A DNA stretch of 5,579 nucleotides from an uncultured Veillonella sp. (GCA_900549845.1 URPT01000109.1:1-5579); one strand, 5' to 3'; positions 1 through 5,209 are shown, counted from the stretch's first letter. Program-made: numbers and translations. The notes: generated from the sequence alone by a model not told the origin.

Positions 1-1
1 G

Positions 2-547
2 CGCGCAGGGATTGTGCATCGTTTAGATAAAGATACATCTGGCGTTATGATGGCTGCTAAGAATGATGCAGCCCATATAGGTTTAGCTGAGCAGGTAAAA
101 GAACATTCTGCTAAACGGACGTATTTAGCATTAGTACAAGGTAATATTGTAGAAGAAAAGGGTACTATTAAAGCTCCTATTGGAAGACATCCTAAGGATC
201 GTATGAAAATGGCTGTTGTCTTTGAAAATAGTAAGGATGCAGTCACTCACTTTAACGTGGTTGAACGATTTGGTCATCAAACCTTGGTTGAATGTAATTT
301 AGAGACTGGGCGCACACATCAAATTCGTGTACATTTTGCTCATATTGGACATCCTGTTGTTAATGATCCGTTCTATGGTTACCGTCGTATGGATTTTCCT
401 ATTGAAGGACAGGCATTGCACTCTAAATCTTTAGATGTAAAACATCCTATTACAGGTGAAAGTATGCATTTTGAGGCGCCTCTTCCAGATGACTTCAAAG
501 CATGTATAGAGTTTGCTAAAATATATCGAGAAGATAAGCGTAAATAA
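2..547 (+). CDS. rluD: RluA/RluD-family 23S rRNA pseudouridine synthase, C-terminal part (5' truncated)
   Basis: This enzyme family isomerises specific uridines to pseudouridine in RNA; RluD-type members act in the cytoplasm on the large ribosomal subunit. The frame is open from base 2 and gives 181 residues. It begins RAGIVHRLDKDTSG, so the GTG at 14 is an internal Val codon and not a start. The Asp of HRLD (visible residue 9) is the family's catalytic nucleophile. Further family marks are KRTYLALVQG (about 38-47) and GRTHQIRVH (103-111), followed by the GHPVVNDPFYG segment. Full-length members are about 300 residues, so the N-terminal S4-like domain and the start of the catalytic domain lie outside the window. 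The stop is TAA at 545-547 and no hairpin terminator follows, so read-through into pyrR is possible. Bacillus subtilis has the same order (ylyB-pyrR). The family is certain; the target uridine, and so the rluD symbol, is inferred from family and neighbourhood. Confidence 0.9.
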   Translation, partial: RAGIVHRLDKDTSGVMMAAKNDAAHIGLAEQVKEHSAKRTYLALVQGNIVEEKGTIKAPIGRHPKDRMKMAVVFENSKDAVTHFNVVERFGHQTLVECNLETGRTHQIRVHFAHIGHPVVNDPFYGYRRMDFPIEGQALHSKSLDVKHPITGESMHFEAPLPDDFKACIEFAKIYREDKRK

Positions 548-583
548 ACGAAAAAATGAAAAGAAATCAAACGAAATGTAAAG

Positions 584-610
584 AAACGTAGACAAACGTA
601 GACAAACGTA
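584..610. repeat. 10-bp tandem repeat (AAACGTAGAC, about 2.7 copies) in an A-rich spacer
   Basis: AAACGTA occurs at 584-590, 594-600 and 604-610, the copies joined by GAC, giving an exact 10-bp period. Two further AAACG pentamers lie upstream at 546 and 569. The surrounding stretch 541-630 is about 60% A and only about 14% T on the plus strand, unlike the other spacers. No open frame of useful length crosses it and no hairpin is evident. It could be slippage-generated sequence, or helically phased sites for a DNA-binding protein; the sequence alone does not decide. Confidence 0.7.
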
Positions 611-682
611 AATACATGCAAATGAAATAACTGCCTTATATTGTGGTTTACTAAATAATCTTCTAACTATATTTGTAAAGGG

Positions 683-700
683 GCATAGAGAACTCTGTGC
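683..700 (+). other. small leader hairpin just upstream of the pyrR ribosome binding site
   Basis: GCATAGA (683-689) pairs with TCTGTGC (694-700) through seven pairs including one G-U, around a GAAC loop. It lies between an SD-like AAAGGGG (677-683) and the AAGGG (704-708) that serves the pyrR ATG. I see no clear match to the PyrR-binding loop known from Bacillus pyr leaders (ARUCCNGNGAGGYU) and no terminator/antiterminator pair, so this is not a classical pyr attenuator. A weak promoter (TTTACT 647-652, 15 bp, TATATT 668-673) would start the transcript near 680, putting the hairpin at the 5' end of the mRNA. Any regulatory role is speculative. Confidence 0.35.
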
Positions 701-715
701 TATAAGGGCGTATAT

Positions 716-1237
716 ATGGAAAAGAAACGCTTATTGATGGATCAAGATGCTATTATGCGCGCGATTCGTCGTATTAGTCACGAAATCCTAGAACGTAATA
801 AAGGCTTATCCAATGCTCTCATTGTAGGTATTGAACGACGTGGTGTTATTTTAGCAAAACGTTTACAAGCTGAAATTGAGCGCATTGAAGGTATCCATAT
901 TGAATGCGAATCTTTGAATGTGGCTATGTATCGCGATGATCGTGATGCTCGTCAAAAAGAGGGCGAACCATGTACGATTGATACAACAGAGAAAACAATT
1001 ATCCTCGTTGATGATGTGCTTTATACAGGACGCACCATTCGTGCAGCTTTAAATGCATTGATGACATCTGGTAGACCTAAATCTATTCAATTAGCAGTAC
1101 TCGTGGACCGTGGTCATCGTGAATTGCCGATTCGCGCAGACTATGTAGGTAAAAATATTCCTACATCACATCTTGAAAGTGTACGGGTTGCCGTAGAAGA
1201 CTTAGATGGTGAAGAAGGGGTTACAATACAGGAATAA
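716..1237 (+). CDS. pyrR: PyrR bifunctional pyrimidine operon regulator / uracil phosphoribosyltransferase
   Basis: PyrR binds pyr mRNA leaders when UMP/UTP is plentiful, reducing expression of de novo pyrimidine genes; many members also make UMP from uracil and PRPP. The 173-residue protein is close to the usual length of about 180. It carries the type I phosphoribosyltransferase PRPP loop IILVDDVLYTGRT (95-107), the N-terminal RRISHEILERNKG segment (18-30), MYRDD (71-75) and the signature LVDRGHRELPIRADYVGKN (129-147). These match Bacillus subtilis PyrR almost word for word. The ATG at 716 is preceded by AAGGG at 704-708, seven bases away. An in-frame Met at codon 8 lacks its own SD. No other pyr gene follows: a terminator built into the last codons ends the transcript, so PyrR would regulate its targets in trans. 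The C-terminus ends GEEGVTIQE, and those codons double as the terminator's left arm. Confidence 0.97.
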   Translation: MEKKRLLMDQDAIMRAIRRISHEILERNKGLSNALIVGIERRGVILAKRLQAEIERIEGIHIECESLNVAMYRDDRDARQKEGEPCTIDTTEKTIILVDDVLYTGRTIRAALNALMTSGRPKSIQLAVLVDRGHRELPIRADYVGKNIPTSHLESVRVAVEDLDGEEGVTIQE

Positions 1238-1259
1238 TCTGTATTGTAACCCCTTTTTT
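1217..1259. terminator. intrinsic terminator shared by convergent pyrR and tmcAL, overlapping the end of pyrR
   Basis: GGGGTTACAATACAG (1217-1231) is perfectly complementary to CTGTATTGTAACCCC (1239-1253), giving a 15-bp stem with a 7-base loop, followed by six T (1254-1259). The A residues before the stem can extend it by pairing with the T run. The pyrR stop TAA (1235-1237) sits in the loop, so the left arm lies wholly within coding sequence. Read on the minus strand, the hairpin lies downstream of the tmcAL stop and is followed by TTCTTC, a poorer U-tract, so weaker termination in that direction is also likely. Confidence 0.93.
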
Positions 1260-1281
1260 GCTTAAATTAAAATTATACTTT

Positions 1282-2475
1282 TTATTTGATATATTGCGGT
1301 GTATAGGTATAGTCTGTATGCCCTATACGTTTACCTTTATTATGGAAACATAAGACTTGTATATCTGTAGCTATTGTATCGATATGGTGCATAGATTTTC
1401 CAAGATTGTTGAGTTGAGCAGGTGCTTTAGCCCATTTCTGAATGACTGGAATATCATGTTCGGTTCGAAGCCATTGGCGACCTCTATCATTAAAGGCTAG
1501 TAATCTAGCGTATTGAGGGCCTTCATCCATAGCGCTGTTCATCAAGTCTTTTGTAATTCCTAAGGTGAGGTATGTACCCATTCGTTGTAATCGTGCATAA
1601 GTATAGCGTTTCGATTTTATTTGATTGATAGCAGCATCCCATGTTGGTTGTTGTGCTGCTTTTAACCATAAGTGCTCGATACCTTCTGTGAAATCGACGA
1701 ATCGTTCTAATTCACTTGCCGAAATGCGGCGACTCAACATATGAACCATATCATGGTATCGACTGTAATCGACATAGTCACCAGTTGTGATTCTATGAGT
1801 CATATCATCTAGAATCGGTGTTGGGATAGCAACTTGAAGTGCTGAATACATATCTAAAGGAGTAGCCGTTGTGATGAGTTGCCGCAATGCTGTACCTGAT
1901 GGCAACTCTTGATTGATAGTTTGGTTATGGTGATCAGAGGTACGCTGAATAGGAATATACGCTAAATCTGGGTGATATTTTAATCCAGCTCGTATATATT
2001 CTAGCCCTAATAAGGCATTAGGTGTGCTAAGCATTTCAGAGCCTAAGGCTTTACGGAAGGCCGTTCCATAGGACATTCCTTCATTTAAATAATTTCGTAA
2101 CTCATTTTGGGTACTTTCACAATCCATACGTTTGGCTATACCTATGAGCGTATTTAGATTAGTAGTTTCAGAACCAAAGGAGAGGGTATCAATAGAGAGT
2201 GCTTTCACCATACGGATGGCGCCAGTTCCAAATAGTTGCGCGCTGCCTAAGGAATAGAGTGTAGGGAGTTCGATAACAACATCTGCACCGCCAAGAATGG
2301 CCCAACGAGCACGATCGAACTTTGAGAATAGGGCCGGCTCACCACGTTGTACAAAGGAGCCACTCATAATACAGATGCGCAATGCATCAGGGCATTTTGA
2401 AGCTAACGTATGTAGTTGGTGTGCATGTCCATTGTGAAATGGATTGTATTCGCAAATAATACCGATGGTTTTCAT
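1282..2475 (-). CDS. tmcAL: tRNA(Met) cytidine acetate ligase TmcAL (YlbM family)
   Basis: TmcAL uses ATP and acetate to form acetyl-AMP and transfers the acetyl group to C34 of elongator tRNA-Met, giving N4-acetylcytidine, which supports correct AUG decoding. The 397-residue protein starts MKTIGIICEYNPFHNGH, the family's nucleotidyltransferase ATP-binding motif with HxxH-type His14 and His17. The typical segments follow in order: MSGSFVQRGEPALFSKFDRA (37-56), GADVVIELP (63-71), LSFGSE (98-103), TPNALLGLEYIRA (151-163) and SGTALR (193-198). Length agrees with the family (about 400). I placed the start at 2475 because a strong AAAGGAG lies five bases upstream of it. An in-frame ATG at 2490 would add MKGVT, which is just the SD region translated, and it has no SD of its own. 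The gene is convergent with pyrR and divergent from the lipoprotein-ackA operon, with a good promoter upstream. Confidence 0.95.
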   Translation of the reverse strand: MKTIGIICEYNPFHNGHAHQLHTLASKCPDALRICIMSGSFVQRGEPALFSKFDRARWAILGGADVVIELPTLYSLGSAQLFGTGAIRMVKALSIDTLSFGSETTNLNTLIGIAKRMDCESTQNELRNYLNEGMSYGTAFRKALGSEMLSTPNALLGLEYIRAGLKYHPDLAYIPIQRTSDHHNQTINQELPSGTALRQLITTATPLDMYSALQVAIPTPILDDMTHRITTGDYVDYSRYHDMVHMLSRRISASELERFVDFTEGIEHLWLKAAQQPTWDAAINQIKSKRYTYARLQRMGTYLTLGITKDLMNSAMDEGPQYARLLAFNDRGRQWLRTEHDIPVIQKWAKAPAQLNNLGKSMHHIDTIATDIQVLCFHNKGKRIGHTDYTYTPQYIK

Positions 2476-2480
2476 AGTGA

Positions 2481-2487
2481 CTCCTTT
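2481..2487 (-). promoter_or_regulatory. Shine-Dalgarno site that fixes the tmcAL start
   Basis: On the minus strand this reads AAAGGAG, five bases before the ATG at 2475. It lies directly after the alternative upstream ATG (2490), so it cannot serve that codon. It is the main reason for preferring the shorter protein, together with the fact that family members begin right at the MK-x-x-G-I-I/V-x-EYNPFHNGH motif. Confidence 0.9.
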
Positions 2488-2497
2488 CATTAGTGTT

Positions 2498-2526
2498 AGT
2501 GTAACAAAGCATAGAGGTACTGTAAA
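2498..2526 (-). promoter_or_regulatory. sigma-70-type promoter of tmcAL
   Basis: On the minus strand TTTACA (2526-2521; five of six match to TTGACA) is followed after exactly 17 bases by TACACT (2503-2498; four of six match to TATAAT). The spacer ends in TGT, giving an extended -10 (TGnTACACT). The start point would fall near 2491, leaving a 5' leader of only about 15-20 bases. No competing promoter is seen closer to the gene. Confidence 0.6.
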
Positions 2527-2565
2527 TAAATTTTGAACTTAAGAGGGGATATGGTGAAGAAATAG

Positions 2566-2585
2566 ACGTAAAAATGTACGTAAAA
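2566..2585. repeat. 8-bp direct repeat ACGTAAAA upstream of the lipoprotein-ackA promoter
   Basis: ACGTAAAA occurs at 2566-2573 and again at 2578-2585, a 12-bp offset, shortly upstream of the promoter-like sequence at 2596-2627. The position would suit an activator binding site, but the repeat is short, AT-rich and lacks dyad symmetry beyond ACGT. The ACGTA core is shared with the tandem repeat upstream of pyrR (584-610), which may be chance. Confidence 0.4.
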
Positions 2586-2595
2586 CTAAAGTTTA

Positions 2596-2627
2596 TTGTA
2601 GATTTTATTTGTTCTATAGGCTATAAT
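2596..2627 (+). promoter_or_regulatory. probable promoter of the lipoprotein-ackA operon
   Basis: A perfect -10 hexamer TATAAT lies at 2622-2627, about 35 bases before the lipoprotein start. No good -35 stands 16-18 bases upstream; the closest resemblance is TTGTAG (2596-2601) with a long 20-bp spacer, matching only the first three consensus positions. Transcription would start near 2634, leaving a leader of about 28 bases. The same TTGTAG-N20-TATAAT arrangement recurs at 4509-4540. The -10 is well supported, the -35 is not. Confidence 0.55.
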
Positions 2628-2651
2628 TAACTGTAAATGCTGAATTGATGT

Positions 2652-2655
2652 GAGG
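2652..2655 (+). promoter_or_regulatory. ribosome binding site deciding the lipoprotein start
   Basis: GAGG lies six bases before the ATG at 2662 and only three bases before the ATG at 2659. The upstream in-frame GTG at 2650 overlaps it and cannot use it. This favours 2662, which also gives a typical MKQNWKR signal-peptide start. Confidence 0.6.
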
Positions 2656-2661
2656 TATATG

Positions 2662-3225
2662 ATGAAACAAAATTGGAAACGTACATTACAAGGGGCTCTG
2701 CTCGGTGCTGCGCTACTAGCAATGGCGGGATGTGGCTCTACAAATGTAATGGATACATATAGTTTTGGCCATCAAGTTATCCGTGCTGGTCAATCTGAAA
2801 TTACCATTGCTTTGCCTTATGAAATGGGTAAAAGTACAAAAAATATGTCTGATGATGGGTATCCTATTGATATTTATGGTTCTGTTACAGAACATATGGT
2901 AATTGAGGTTGAAGCTTTGCGTGCTGGTGAAAATAAACCATTACCAACGGTAGATGAGTATGTTAACCGCAGCAAATCTGAGTTTACTAAAATCGGCGGT
3001 ACCATCAAAGAAGAGTCTGTAGCTTTAGAAGGCGCGTCTGCTAAAAAGCTTGATGTGACCTATACGACTCAAGGGCAAACATTTAGATTTTCTCAATACG
3101 TATTCTTAGATCATGGCGTATTGTGGAATATAGTCTACCAATATCCTGAAAAGGATCAGGTAGGTGCTGATATCAGCAAAGAAATTCAAAACAAGATTCA
3201 AGTTACACAACAGAAAGAGGGTTAA
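2662..3225 (+). CDS. small predicted lipoprotein, possibly PsbP/DcrB-like, in operon with ackA
   Basis: I do not recognise a named gene. The 187-residue protein has a lipoprotein signal peptide: basic MKQNWKR, a hydrophobic stretch (about 11-22) and a lipobox ending AMAGC, with Cys24 as the expected lipidated residue. The mature part is soluble, without further membrane segments or cysteines. The pattern looks like the PsbP/DcrB (DUF1795) type: an early ITIALPYEM strand (47-55), a middle amphipathic helix DEYVNRSKSEFTKIGG (98-113), then FRFSQYVFLDHGVLWNIVYQ (141-160) and a last helix AD-ISKEIQNKIQV. That fold assignment is inference from pattern only. The protein should sit on the outer face of the cytoplasmic membrane, or in the periplasm if the cell is a diderm Negativicute. 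Its stop is three bases before ackA, whose SD lies inside its last codons, so the two are very likely co-transcribed and translationally coupled. Phe codons are mostly TTT (four of five). Confidence 0.85.
   Translation: MKQNWKRTLQGALLGAALLAMAGCGSTNVMDTYSFGHQVIRAGQSEITIALPYEMGKSTKNMSDDGYPIDIYGSVTEHMVIEVEALRAGENKPLPTVDEYVNRSKSEFTKIGGTIKEESVALEGASAKKLDVTYTTQGQTFRFSQYVFLDHGVLWNIVYQYPEKDQVGADISKEIQNKIQVTQQKEG
3214..3221 (+). promoter_or_regulatory. ackA Shine-Dalgarno site inside the lipoprotein gene's 3' end
   Basis: AAAGAGGG ends seven bases before the ackA ATG (3229) and lies within the last codons (Lys-Glu-Gly) of the upstream gene. This overlap supports translational coupling of the two genes. 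Confidence 0.75.
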
Positions 3226-3228
3226 TCG

Positions 3229-4434
3229 ATGAACGTATTAGTAGTTAACTGCGGTAGTTCTTCCTTGAAGTATCAATTACTTGATATGACAACTGAAACA
3301 GAATTGGCAAAAGGTCTTTTTGAGAAGATTGGTGATCAAGATGCTATCTTCACTCATAAACGTCCTAACGCTGACAAATTAGAACGCGTTGAACCAATTT
3401 TGAACCATAAAGAAGCTCTTCGCATTTTGCTTGATATTTTAGTTGATGCTGAATATGGTGTAATTAAGTCCATGGACGAAATCGACGCTGTTGGTCACCG
3501 TGTAGTACATGGCGGTGAAAAATTCGCTGACTCCGTATTGATCACTCCAGCTGTTATGGAAGCATTAGAAGAATGCTGCGCATTGGCTCCATTACATAAC
3601 CCACCAAACATTCAAGGTATCGAAGCTTGCCAAGCTATCATGCCAAACGTACCACAAGTAGCTGTATTCGATACTGCATTCCACCAAACAATGCCTAAAG
3701 AAGCTTATATGTATGCGCTTCCTTACGAATACTATGAAGACTATGGTATCCGTCGTTATGGTTTCCATGGTACATCCCATAAATATGTTGCACAACGTTG
3801 CGCTGAATTGATGGGTAAACACATGTCTGACCTTCGTATCATCACATGTCACTTGGGTAATGGTTCTTCCGTTTCCGCTATCAAAGGTGGTCGTTCCATC
3901 GATACAACAATGGGCTTCACTCCATTGTCTGGTTTGATCATGGGTACTCGTACTGGTGATATTGACCCAGCTATTGTTCCATTCTTGATGAATAAAACTG
4001 GCATGAACTACGAAGAAGTAGACACTGTAATGAACAAAAAATCCGGTGTACTTGGTATTTCCGGCGTGTCCAATGACTTCCGTGTTATCGAAGAAGCAGC
4101 AGCTAATGGTAACAAACGTGCTCAATTAGCATTGAATATGTTCCATTACAAAGTTCGCCGTGTAATTGGTGCATTTGCAGCAGTTATGGGTGGTGTTGAC
4201 GCTATCGTATTCACAGCTGGTATCGGTGAAAACGGTATCGGTAACCGTGATGCAATCTGCAACGGTTTAGAATACTTGGGTACTCGCATTGACTCTGAAC
4301 GCAATAATATCCGCGGTAAAGAACAAGAAATCAGTGCTGAAGGCTCTAAAGTTAAAATCTTCGTAATCCCTACAAACGAAGAAATCATGATTGCTCGCGA
4401 TACTCAACGTATTACAGCATCCTTGAAAAAATAA
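3229..4434 (+). CDS. ackA: acetate kinase
   Basis: AckA interconverts acetyl phosphate + ADP and acetate + ATP in the cytoplasm. In fermenting anaerobes it is the last, ATP-yielding step of acetate formation after phosphotransacetylase. The 401-residue protein has the usual length and all the active-site residues known from Methanosarcina thermophila at the same numbers: Asn7 (NCGSSSLKYQ), Arg91 (HRVVHGG), His123, Asp148 (FDTAFH), His180 (GFHGTSHKY), His208 (HLGNGSS), Arg241 (GTRTGD) and Glu384 (TNEE). The FTAGIGENG nucleotide-binding motif is at 328-336. It is the second gene of an operon with the lipoprotein and is followed by a strong terminator. No pta gene is in the window. Phe is TTC in 11 of 13 cases, against 2 of 9 in the rluD fragment, 1 of 5 in the lipoprotein and 2 of 9 in the next gene; this suggests strong expression rather than foreign origin. 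A long minus-strand open frame inside it is a codon-bias shadow. Confidence 0.99.
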   Translation: MNVLVVNCGSSSLKYQLLDMTTETELAKGLFEKIGDQDAIFTHKRPNADKLERVEPILNHKEALRILLDILVDAEYGVIKSMDEIDAVGHRVVHGGEKFADSVLITPAVMEALEECCALAPLHNPPNIQGIEACQAIMPNVPQVAVFDTAFHQTMPKEAYMYALPYEYYEDYGIRRYGFHGTSHKYVAQRCAELMGKHMSDLRIITCHLGNGSSVSAIKGGRSIDTTMGFTPLSGLIMGTRTGDIDPAIVPFLMNKTGMNYEEVDTVMNKKSGVLGISGVSNDFRVIEEAAANGNKRAQLALNMFHYKVRRVIGAFAAVMGGVDAIVFTAGIGENGIGNRDAICNGLEYLGTRIDSERNNIRGKEQEISAEGSKVKIFVIPTNEEIMIARDTQRITASLKK

Positions 4435-4436
4435 TA

Positions 4437-4471
4437 TAGTTCGTATCTGAACTAGGTGACTAATAGAGTCA
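4437..4471 (+). other. two small stem-loops between the ackA stop and its terminator
   Basis: TAGTTC (4437-4442) pairs with GAACTA (4449-4454), a six-base stem with a six-base loop. TGACT (4457-4461) pairs with AGTCA (4467-4471), five pairs with a five-base loop. With the terminator hairpin starting at 4473 they form three consecutive stem-loops that fill the 3' untranslated region. They are short and could be fortuitous, or they may protect the 3' end of the mRNA. Confidence 0.4.
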
Positions 4472-4472
4472 T

Positions 4473-4510
4473 AAAACCCCGTCTATATCTTAGGTATAGA
4501 CGGGGTTTTT
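4473..4510 (+). terminator. strong intrinsic terminator after ackA
   Basis: AAAACCCCGTCTATA (4473-4487) is perfectly complementary to TATAGACGGGGTTTT (4495-4509): an 11-bp core stem plus four A-T pairs, a 7-base loop, and a T run at 4506-4510. It closes the lipoprotein-ackA operon. The A run on the left would give a T run on the other strand, but no minus-strand gene ends here. The T run merges with the promoter-like sequence of the next gene. Confidence 0.95.
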
Positions 4511-4540
4511 GTAGTTTTTATACCTAGAATACCTTATAAT
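4509..4540 (+). promoter_or_regulatory. probable promoter of the PH-like membrane protein gene
   Basis: A perfect TATAAT lies at 4535-4540, about 45 bases before the ATG. As in the lipoprotein-ackA promoter, no good -35 lies 16-18 bases upstream, but TTGTAG (4509-4514) stands 20 bases upstream, here overlapping the end of the ackA terminator's T run. A direct repeat ATACCT (4520-4525 and 4529-4534) fills much of the spacer. Transcription would start near 4547. Confidence 0.55.
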
Positions 4541-4585
4541 AGAATGTATAGTTATAAAGTAGTAGTTCTTTTAAAGGGGTAACAC

Positions 4586-5209
4586 ATGACAGTATTATAT
4601 GAAGAAAAATCTCAACGTGCTAAAAGTGCAGAGTGGTTAGTATTATGTTTTGTCATTCTATTATTATGCGGTGTAGCATACACTACATATCGTAGCATTA
4701 ATTTACATACTGTGCTAATAGCTGAATACTTTATTGAAATTATGGCCATAATCGTAATTGTGAAACAGGCGGTTAGCCGATATACCTATATTTTGACAGA
4801 CACAAAGTTGGTCATTGAAGAATCTTCTATTTTTAGAAAACGCCATTTTGAAGTAGATTACGATATGATTGATGGGGTGTTTAAGTTTGAACGTGAATTA
4901 TTGACGAATATTAAATATCGATATAAATACAGAAAATGTTCTACTTCTGATCCACGTCCTATCTGGTCTCTAGTGTATGCGATTGTAAAGGGGGATAAGG
5001 TCCAAAATGGTCGCCTTTTACTGAAAGCAGATGATAAATTCTTTGAAATCTTAGAGGAACATGTACCAGGGCGTATCCGTGTGCCGCAAGCAGACATTGT
5101 ATTCTATGCTGCAGTGCGTGCTGATGCGGTAAAACACGGAGAAGATGTACAAGAGTACTATAAAAAGTTAACTACTCCTGAAAAGGATGGCCCAGATATT
5201 ACTGTTTAG
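4586..5209 (+). CDS. uncharacterised membrane protein with a bacterial PH-like domain
   Basis: I do not recognise a named gene. The 207-residue protein has a short charged N-terminus, two hydrophobic segments (about 17-35 and 43-63) that should form a membrane hairpin, and then a cytoplasmic or surface domain. The segment YTYILTDTKLVIEESSIFRKRHFEVDYDMIDGV (about 66-98) follows the pattern of bacterial PH-like (bPH/DUF304) domains: 'Y-x-L-T-D-x-x-L-x-I' then a basic turn and 'V-x-Y-x-x-I-x-x-V'. The rest of the domain contains an aromatic-basic patch NIKYRYKYRK (108-117). The C-terminal 35 residues are polar, with a probable short helix EDVQEYYKKL. The ATG at 4586 follows a strong AAAGGGG (4573-4579), six bases away. 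It has its own promoter-like sequence and appears single-gene; no hairpin terminator follows, so read-through into maf is possible. The PH-like call is by pattern, and the function is unknown. Confidence 0.85.
   Translation: MTVLYEEKSQRAKSAEWLVLCFVILLLCGVAYTTYRSINLHTVLIAEYFIEIMAIIVIVKQAVSRYTYILTDTKLVIEESSIFRKRHFEVDYDMIDGVFKFERELLTNIKYRYKYRKCSTSDPRPIWSLVYAIVKGDKVQNGRLLLKADDKFFEILEEHVPGRIRVPQADIVFYAAVRADAVKHGEDVQEYYKKLTTPEKDGPDITV

Noticed and set aside
14..547. GTG at 14 as the start of a short pseudouridine synthase
   Set aside because: The frame is open to the window edge and encodes the conserved residues before HRLD, so the GTG is an internal Val codon of a truncated gene.
379..621. An 80-codon minus-strand open frame over the rluD 3' end and the 10-bp repeat
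   Set aside because: The translation is a low-complexity Phe/Val/Arg string produced by the A-rich plus strand; it overlaps a well-supported gene and shows no family resemblance.
697..705. Mini-frame GTG-CTA-TAA upstream of pyrR as a leader peptide
   Set aside because: The nearest SD-like sequence is 13 bases away and the frame has two codons, too little to support translation control.
548..715. Classical PyrR-dependent attenuator ahead of pyrR
   Set aside because: No terminator hairpin with a T run and no PyrR-binding loop consensus are present in this spacer.
2491..2502. TAGTGT repeated twice in tandem upstream of tmcAL
   Set aside because: Only two 6-bp copies, partly made of the tmcAL -10 region; no independent significance can be argued.
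2542..2565. Four-codon frame ATG-GTG-AAG-AAA-TAG preceded by AGAGGGG
   Set aside because: It lies upstream of the likely -10 of the lipoprotein operon, no plus-strand promoter is evident before it, and the SD-to-ATG gap is too short.
3592..4125. A 177-codon open frame on the minus strand inside ackA
   Set aside because: It lies wholly antisense to a gene with complete catalytic motifs, its product (rich in His, Thr, Cys, Phe and Trp) resembles no family I know, and such shadows are expected opposite strongly codon-biased genes.
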